Below are positions 22,110-26,368 of a DNA stretch of 26,368 nucleotides, piece by piece (positions within the stretch are counted from its first letter, which is position 1; every line of letters begins with the position of its first letter). The translations under genes were made by a program, and so were the position numbers. The notes below the pieces were generated by a model. It searched no databases. It was given only the letters and a program-made list of their open reading frames with translations, and was not told where the DNA came from. The DNA is from Microbacteriaceae bacterium (GTDB lineage Bacteria; Actinomycetota; Actinomycetes; Actinomycetales; Microbacteriaceae). Location: positions 1 to 26,368 of the forward strand of contig JAHEAT010000015.1 in the NCBI GenBank assembly GCA_024642605.1, given 5' to 3'.

Positions 22110-22709
22110 TTAGACGAGAGTTAGGTCGGCAGATGCGTCGTTGACCCAGTCAATAACGCCCTGCCACTGACTAAAGCCGTCGCTCACCGAGAAGTGCTTA
22201 GCGCCAGGTAGTACAACGGCCGTCAAGCCAAGTGGTGTGGCGACGCCAGCTTGAATGCCGCTCGGCTGCCACGGGTCGAGATCAGAACCGACGATAACTA
22301 CCTCTCCGGCGGTGGCGCGCAGCGCTTGGGCGATGGCGGCATCTGAGTCGTGTGCAACAAAGGTAGGAACAGGGCTGATCGGCGCGCGCTCGGGAGGTGC
22401 AACTAGCAACACTCGCGAAGCAACCTCGGGTGCCAGGCCCTGCAGGGCGATGTGCATCCAGGTGACGCATCCCAGTGAGTGGGCGACAACGATGAGCGGT
22501 TCGTTAGCGCGCGCGGTTAGCTCGGCAAGCTGCTGCAACTCGGCCACGGTGTCATCGAGCCATTCAGAAAGCACAGGCTCTTCGGTGCTGGGCAGCTGCG
22601 GGTATGAAACCACGTGGCCCTGATCGCGCAGGGCGGCGGCAAGGCGACGCTGCCAGTGACCTTCGGGTCTGCGGTTGGTCCATCCGTGAATTATTAGAAC
22701 GCGTGCCAT
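22110..22709 (-). CDS. RBBP9/YdeN-type alpha/beta hydrolase
   Basis: A 199-residue small alpha/beta hydrolase. The pattern matches the RBBP9/YdeN serine hydrolase family: VLIIHGWTNRRPEGHWQ after strand 1, the nucleophile elbow AHSLGC with the serine near residue 77, SDLDPW carrying the expected acid residue, and GAKHFS with the catalytic histidine. Length is typical. The substrate is unknown. ATG at 22709 is chosen because AAAGG lies 6 nt upstream (MARVLIIHG); a TTG two codons earlier is less likely. It lies downstream of rplL, separated by a terminator hairpin, so it probably has its own weak transcription or read-through. Confidence 0.92.
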   Translation of the reverse strand: MARVLIIHGWTNRRPEGHWQRRLAAALRDQGHVVSYPQLPSTEEPVLSEWLDDTVAELQQLAELTARANEPLIVVAHSLGCVTWMHIALQGLAPEVASRVLLVAPPERAPISPVPTFVAHDSDAAIAQALRATAGEVVIVGSDLDPWQPSGIQAGVATPLGLTAVVLPGAKHFSVSDGFSQWQGVIDWVNDASADLTLV

Positions 22710-22740
22710 TTGCAACCTTTCTACACCCCGAGCATAAACG

Positions 22741-22773
22741 AAGCCCGCCCGAACCTGAGGCTCGAGCGGGCTT
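22741..22773 (-). terminator. Terminator after rplL
   Basis: AAGCCCGC (22741-22748) pairs perfectly with GCGGGCTT (22766-22773), and the inner bases CCGAACC/GGCTCGA extend the stem with small mismatches. It follows the rplL stop by 18 nt on the minus strand. The U-run after it is short (CGTTTA), so some read-through to the hydrolase gene is possible. Confidence 0.8.
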
Positions 22774-22790
22774 TGTTTCGAAGTATGAAC

Positions 22791-23171
22791 TTACTTCAGG
22801 GTGACCTTTGCGCCGGCTGCTTCTAGAGCTGCCTTTGCCTTTTCTGCGGTCTCCTTGTTTGCGCCCTCAAGAACGGTTGCAGGTGCACCGTCAACTACAG
22901 CCTTGGCTTCGCCAAGACCTAGGTTGGTTAGTGCGCGTACTTCCTTGATGACCTGGATCTTCTGGTCGCCAGCAGCCTCAAGAACGACGTCGAATGAGTC
23001 CTTCTCTTCAGCGGCTTCAGCAGCGGCAGCAGGAGCTGCAGCAGCAACTGCAACAGGTGCAGCGGCGGTAACTTCGAAGACCTCTTCGAACTTCTTCACG
23101 AACTCGCTGAGTTCGATGAGCGAAAGCTCCTTGAAAGCCTCGATTAGCTGGTCAGTAGTCAGCTTTGCCAT
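22791..23171 (-). CDS. rplL: 50S ribosomal protein L7/L12
   Basis: A 126-residue protein with the full L7/L12 layout: N-terminal dimerisation helices that bind L10 ([21 protein letters not shown]), an Ala-rich flexible hinge (about 35-55), and the C-terminal factor-binding domain with [20 protein letters not shown] and the closing [14 protein letters not shown]. It forms the stalk that recruits translation GTPases. AAGGAG lies upstream of the ATG. It is the second gene after rplJ, with a 48-nt gap. No rpoB follows within the window; a hydrolase gene does. Confidence 0.99.
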   Translation of the reverse strand: MAKLTTDQLIEAFKELSLIELSEFVKKFEEVFEVTAAAPVAVAAAAPAAAAEAAEEKDSFDVVLEAAGDQKIQVIKEVRALTNLGLGEAKAVVDGAPATVLEGANKETAEKAKAALEAAGAKVTLK

Positions 23172-23219
23172 TTGGTTTTCTCCTTGTTTGTTTCAGGTTT
23201 TGTAAAGCGGATAAATCGA

Positions 23220-23735
23220 TTAGTTCGCGGACTCTTGCTTCTGACGCAGTGCGTCGACTGCACGTGCAGCCTGGGCGAGAGGGGCGTTGAACATGTAAGC
23301 TGCCTTGAACAGCGAGGCCTTGAAGATTCCAGCGGCCTTGGCCAGTAGAACTTCGCGCGACTCGAGGTCTGCAAGCTTGGTTACCTCTTCTGCAGAAAGA
23401 GCGGCTCCGTCGAGGAGACCAGACTTTACTACTAGTAGAGGATTTGCCTTCGCAAAGTCACGCAACGCCTTTGCCACCGAGACAGCGTCTCCGTGTACAA
23501 AAGCAAGAGCGCTTGGGCCTACGAGCTGACCGTCAAATGCGGTCACGCCTGCGTTGGCTGCAGCGATCTTGATGAGGGTGTTCTTTGCAACGGCGTAGGT
23601 TGCGTCGGCACTGATTGAACGGCGCAGCTGTTTGAGCTGAGCCACAGTGAGTCCGCGGTACTCGGTTAGCAATACGGCGTTCGAGCTCTGGAATTTCTCC
23701 GTTAGCTCGGCGACGTTGGCTTCCTTGTTCGCCAT
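23220..23735 (-). CDS. rplJ: 50S ribosomal protein L10
   Basis: A 171-residue protein: MANKEANVAELTEKFQSS, then VLLTEYRGLTVAQLKQLRR and YAVAKNTLIKIAA in the rRNA-binding domain, and a C-terminal helix (about 140-165) that docks L7/L12 dimers. AAGGAG precedes the ATG by 5 nt. It is the first gene of rplJL and is preceded by a structured leader, consistent with the known autogenous control in which the L10-L12 complex binds its own mRNA. Confidence 0.99.
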   Translation of the reverse strand: MANKEANVAELTEKFQSSNAVLLTEYRGLTVAQLKQLRRSISADATYAVAKNTLIKIAAANAGVTAFDGQLVGPSALAFVHGDAVSVAKALRDFAKANPLLVVKSGLLDGAALSAEEVTKLADLESREVLLAKAAGIFKASLFKAAYMFNAPLAQAARAVDALRQKQESAN

Positions 23736-23743
23736 GGCACTCC

Positions 23744-23945
23744 TTGATTACTTAGTGCTGGTAGCCCCGGGTTCAGCAAATAAAAAAACTCCGGCGCACG
23801 CGCACGGAGTCGAAAAGCTCTTTCGAGCGAAACTTCTTCATACACCTGCGCGGGTCTTCACTTTGGTGAACCTTCGTCGGCGCAAACGAATTCAAAGATT
23901 TCTCTTCGGATTTGCTCACGACCGAAACCAGCGGTCTTTGGCTAT
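23744..23945 (-). ncRNA. L10 leader (ribosomal protein autoregulatory RNA)
   Basis: The minus-strand leader begins near 23945 and includes AAAGACCGCTGGT (about 23926-23938), which fits the conserved L10-leader element (Rfam family L10_leader). Further down are several hairpins, including GCTC-GAAA-GAGC (23817-23828), and an attenuator at 23782-23810 before the rplJ ribosome binding site. L10-L12 is expected to bind here and reduce rplJL expression. Boundaries are approximate. Confidence 0.75.
23782..23810 (-). terminator. Attenuator hairpin before rplJ
   Basis: On the minus strand ACTCCG (23810-23805) pairs with CGGAGT (23793-23788), with an inner GCG/CGC extension, and is followed at once by seven T residues. 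It has the shape of an intrinsic terminator but lies about 50 nt before the rplJ start, so it works as an attenuator within the leader. Confidence 0.8.
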
Positions 23946-23950
23946 CCACA

Positions 23951-23980
23951 AGTCTACGGGGTGGCCGGGCGATGCCGCAA
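23951..23980 (-). promoter_or_regulatory. Promoter of rplJL
   Basis: TTGCGG (23980-23975) and TAGACT (23956-23951) are 18 nt apart on the minus strand. The start would fall near 23944, just before the L10-leader element. The -35 lies immediately downstream of the amylase stop at 23982. Confidence 0.6.
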
Positions 23981-23981
23981 C

Positions 23982-25397
23982 CTAAGGTTTTACAGTTGAG
24001 TAAACCTCGAAGCCCCAGGCCTTAAGTGAAACTACCTTCGAGCCGGTGAACTTGGTTGTGCCTGCGTCTGAGAAACGGTAATAGGTTTTGCCGTCTTTAG
24101 TGAATTCAACCTTGGATGTCACGGCCATGGCCGATGGGTTTAGCACAACGATCACCTTGTTGCCACTCTTTGCAACGCGACTGTAACTAAGCATGATGCT
24201 GCTGTCGTTCTTGATGCGCGTGTACGTGCCCCCGGCCGTTCCGTTGAACAGCGAGGAGTTCTTGGTTTTCAACGAAACGAGTTTTGTGTAAAACGCCTGA
24301 GCAGTTTTTGAACGAGCCGAGGTAAAGTTCCAGTCGATCAAGTCTTTTTCAAAGAATTTCAGCTGCTTGTTGGAATCGACCTCTTGTCCGTTGTAAATCA
24401 GTGGAATGCCGGGCAACGTGAATGTAAGAACTGAAAGGGTCTTAGCTCCACTTCCGTACATGCTTTTCAGAGAGCCAGTCCATGAGTTTTCATCGTGGTT
24501 GGTGACGAACAGCATCGGATAGGTTCCGGCCTGATAGGTCAGCTGCTGCTGCCCCATGTATCCAAGGAAATCAGACTTGCCAGACGACCCGGCTCCAAAA
24601 CCAACGAGCAAGTCTTTGAATGCCCAGCCGTAGTCGGCAACGAAGGCGTGCTCACGAAGAGATGCATCGCCCTGAGCCTCGGCCAACATGAACACGGGCT
24701 TGATGGTGCGAAGGGCTGCAGTCGCGGCATCCCAGAAATCTGTTGGCACGCCACCAGCGACGTCGCAGCGATAGCCGTCGATATCAAACCCAGAAACCCA
24801 ATACTTGAGGGCATCGATCATGGCGATGCGCATACCTGCGTTGTCGTAGTTGAGGTCGGCGACGTCCGTCCAGTCTGGGTTTGGTGGCACCACGTTTCCG
24901 TTTGAGTCTTGCGTATACCAATCTTTGTGCTGGGTAATCCAAGGGTTATCCCAGGCGGTGTGGTTAGCCACCCAGTCGAGAATTACCTTCATGCCGGCTG
25001 CGTGAGCGGCTGTAACCAAATTTCTGAAGTCACTTGCGGTGCCGAGGTCGGGGTTGATTCCCTTATAGTCCTTCACCGAATAAGGAGACCCAAGTGTGCC
25101 TTTGCGGTTGACAACTCCAATCGGGTGAATCGGCATCATCCAGAGCACGTCTACGCCTAGCTTCTTCAAACGAGGAATCGCGGCCGTAACCGAGTTGAAG
25201 TCGCCTTTCGCTGAGAATTGGCGGGTGTTGACCTGGTAGATAACGGCGTTTTTAAGCCAGGCGGGGGCTGATGTCGCAGCGCTTGGCTGATCGACAGCGT
25301 TTGCCGGCGTTGATGAAGTGGCAGCCGCCATGCCCAGCCCCAGCACGCTCAAACCCAGAGCAAATAAAACTATGTAAGAAACAAGTTTGCGCTTCAC
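23982..25397 (-). CDS. Secreted GH13 alpha-amylase-like enzyme
   Basis: A 471-residue glycoside hydrolase with a Sec signal peptide (basic MKRK, hydrophobic core, cut after PANA, residue 34). The TIM barrel shows DWVANHT (141-147, region I), DGYRCDVAGG with nucleophile Asp212, LAEAQ with acid/base Glu240, and TNHDENSW with Asp302. A C-terminal beta domain closes the protein near residues 380-471. It most resembles small extracellular alpha-amylases that cut internal alpha-1,4 bonds of starch-like glucans; substrate choice is inferred. No cell-wall anchor is present. The start is GTG with AGGAG 5 nt upstream. The first 15 bases of the gene are one arm of a long inverted repeat whose other arm lies upstream, which could block translation of read-through mRNA. 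Confidence 0.94.
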   Translation of the reverse strand: MKRKLVSYIVLFALGLSVLGLGMAAATSSTPANAVDQPSAATSAPAWLKNAVIYQVNTRQFSAKGDFNSVTAAIPRLKKLGVDVLWMMPIHPIGVVNRKGTLGSPYSVKDYKGINPDLGTASDFRNLVTAAHAAGMKVILDWVANHTAWDNPWITQHKDWYTQDSNGNVVPPNPDWTDVADLNYDNAGMRIAMIDALKYWVSGFDIDGYRCDVAGGVPTDFWDAATAALRTIKPVFMLAEAQGDASLREHAFVADYGWAFKDLLVGFGAGSSGKSDFLGYMGQQQLTYQAGTYPMLFVTNHDENSWTGSLKSMYGSGAKTLSVLTFTLPGIPLIYNGQEVDSNKQLKFFEKDLIDWNFTSARSKTAQAFYTKLVSLKTKNSSLFNGTAGGTYTRIKNDSSIMLSYSRVAKSGNKVIVVLNPSAMAVTSKVEFTKDGKTYYRFSDAGTTKFTGSKVVSLKAWGFEVYSTVKP

Positions 25398-25476
25398 CAG
25401 AACTCCTAAATTCCGAATGCTCGATGCAAAACATCAAGCACTCATAAGCCTAGGTGAACTAGTGAAGCGCAAACTT
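25383..25476 (-). promoter_or_regulatory. Long-range inverted repeat covering the amylase start codon
   Basis: Arms 25383-25397 and 25462-25476 are perfectly complementary over 15 bp with 64 nt between them. The downstream arm is exactly GTGAAGCGCAAACTT, the first five codons of the amylase; the upstream arm begins 9 nt after the helicase stop. The loop holds a second stem (GCTCGATG at 25419-25426 with CATCAAGC at 25432-25439, one mismatch) and the AGGAG site. mRNA that includes both arms would hide the start codon. Confidence 0.75.
25447..25452 (-). promoter_or_regulatory. Candidate -10 (TAGGCT) inside the hairpin loop
   Basis: TAGGCT on the minus strand fits TANNNT and would start mRNA near 25440, between the two arms of the inverted repeat. 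A TTTGCG/TTGCGC sequence upstream lies at a short spacing of 14-15 nt, so the -35 is doubtful. Confidence 0.4.
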
Positions 25477-25485
25477 TAAGAGGTT

Positions 25486-26367
25486 TTAGCCTTCTGCGTT
25501 TTCACGGCGAGGGCGACGCTTGGCGTCGGCAGGGCGATCAGCCCAACGACCCTTGCCATTGCCACCGAAGTTGCTTCGACCGCGCGAACCGCCGCCACGA
25601 CCATCACGGTCACCGCGGTATCCGCCACGATCGCCACCGCGACCGCCGTCGCGAGAACCGCCACGAGAACCGCTGTTGCCTCCACGCGAGTCGCCGAAGT
25701 CAAGAACCTCAGGAGCCGGTGGTGGAGCGATCGGGCCAGCCAACTCTTCGAGAAGAGGTGAGGCTGGGCGAACATCCGAGAAAATACCATCGCGGTCAGC
25801 GCGGTTTAGCAGGTCTTCGAGGCGACGACGACGGCTACGCGGAATCAGAGTGATCACGGTGCCCTCCTTGCCAGCTCGGCCTGTGCGACCAGCGCGGTGC
25901 AGGTAAGTCTTGTATTCCTCTGGTGGGTCAACCTGAATAACCAGCGAGATGTCGTCAACGTGAATTCCACGTGCCGCAACGTCGGTAGCAACGAGCACAC
26001 GAACGTGTCCGTTAGTGAAGCGCTCGAGGTTGCGGTTTCTCTGGTTCTGGTTTAGGTCACCGTGCAAACGCGCCGCAGGAACACCGGCGGTGGTGAGCGA
26101 TTCGCTCAAACGCTCGGCAGTCATTTTGGTGCGAGTAAAGATGAGGGCCTTGCCTTCACCCTGAACCAGGCGAAGCAGCACCTGGCTGCGGTCTTCTGGG
26201 TCGGTTACTAGAACACGGTGGGTGATGTTGGTGTGGTCTTCTTCTCCGTCGGCAACCTCATAGATGTATGGGTCTGGAAGGAATTCGCGAACCAACGAGT
26301 CGACTTCGCGGTCGAGAGTAGCCGAGAAAAGCAGCTTCTGCGAGTCACCGCAGGCGCGCATGATGCG
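25486..26367 (-). CDS. DEAD-box RNA helicase, C-terminal part (gene cut by window end)
   Basis: The frame is open to the right edge, so the N-terminal motifs, including DEAD itself, are outside. Present are motif III (SAT in KLLFSATL), GKALIFTRTK (motif IV region), RVLVATDVAARGIH (motif V) and HRAGRTGRAG (motif VI), all of the SF2 DEAD-box type. The internal ATG at 26361 is not the true start, because RIMRACGDSQ continues the conserved helix before motif III. The last 90 residues are an Arg-Gly-rich tail (RGGYRGDRDGRGG), which in such helicases binds RNA without strong sequence choice. Likely role: RNA unwinding in ribosome assembly or mRNA decay, often cold-related. No terminator is seen between its stop and the amylase gene. 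Confidence 0.96.
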   Translation of the reverse strand, partial: RIMRACGDSQKLLFSATLDREVDSLVREFLPDPYIYEVADGEEDHTNITHRVLVTDPEDRSQVLLRLVQGEGKALIFTRTKMTAERLSESLTTAGVPAARLHGDLNQNQRNRNLERFTNGHVRVLVATDVAARGIHVDDISLVIQVDPPEEYKTYLHRAGRTGRAGKEGTVITLIPRSRRRRLEDLLNRADRDGIFSDVRPASPLLEELAGPIAPPPAPEVLDFGDSRGGNSGSRGGSRDGGRGGDRGGYRGDRDGRGGGSRGRSNFGGNGKGRWADRPADAKRRPRRENAEG

Positions 26368-26368
26368 A

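Noticed and set aside
25520..25906. An antisense frame rich in Pro/Arg opposite the helicase tail
   Set aside because: It is the complement of the Arg-Gly-rich tail; its composition is a by-product of those codons.

Overview
The window looks like part of a compact chromosome from a high-to-moderate-GC actinobacterium, most likely Microbacteriaceae of the small freshwater type. The reasons are the moderate GC (about half), many GTG/TTG starts, TANNNT -10 elements placed exactly 6 nt before ATG (leaderless genes), gene pairs that share stop/start bases, convergent genes whose ends overlap, and an actinobacterial gene set (ABC1 kinase, DUF4287, CP-ATP-grasp/alpha-E/transglutaminase, GMC oxidoreductase). 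The taxon is inferred; no rRNA is present.

Layout. 1-2.7 kb: the end of an ABC1/UbiB-like kinase, a DUF4287 protein, an unknown protein, a small membrane protein and a convergent HNH-like zinc protein. 2.7-3.7 kb: a first pirin. 3.8-9.1 kb: one 1748-residue secreted protein with 15 InlB-B (Listeria-Bacteroides) repeats, closed by a long terminator hairpin. 9.1-11.1 kb: a cytoplasmic GH13 alpha-glucosidase and a small membrane protein. 11.1-14.5 kb (minus): an overlapping three-gene operon of circularly permuted ATP-grasp, alpha-E and transglutaminase, a predicted peptide/amide ligation system. 14.6-18.9 kb: a one-helix membrane peptide, a DUF1295 membrane reductase, two EamA exporters and a second pirin. 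18.9-21.9 kb (minus): a saccharopine-dehydrogenase-like gene followed by a GMC oxidoreductase with a four-cysteine motif. 22.1-23.9 kb (minus): an alpha/beta hydrolase and rplJ-rplL preceded by an L10 leader with an attenuator. 24.0-25.4 kb (minus): a secreted GH13 amylase. 25.5 kb to the end: the C-terminal half of a DEAD-box RNA helicase.

The most notable signals lie outside the coding calls. A perfect 15-bp inverted repeat has one arm exactly on the first five codons of the secreted amylase and the other arm just after the helicase stop, with a possible promoter in between; this would silence read-through mRNA but not mRNA made from the inner promoter. Both pirin genes carry the same GTAAA-N7-TTTAC palindrome at nearly the same distance upstream. 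In the giant repeat protein all ten cysteines fall into five local pairs, and two of 15 repeats have gained the same cysteine pair, which points to engineered-looking disulfide staples. There is no tRNA, rRNA, CRISPR array, insertion sequence or integrase in view, and no gene-free stretch above 300 bases.
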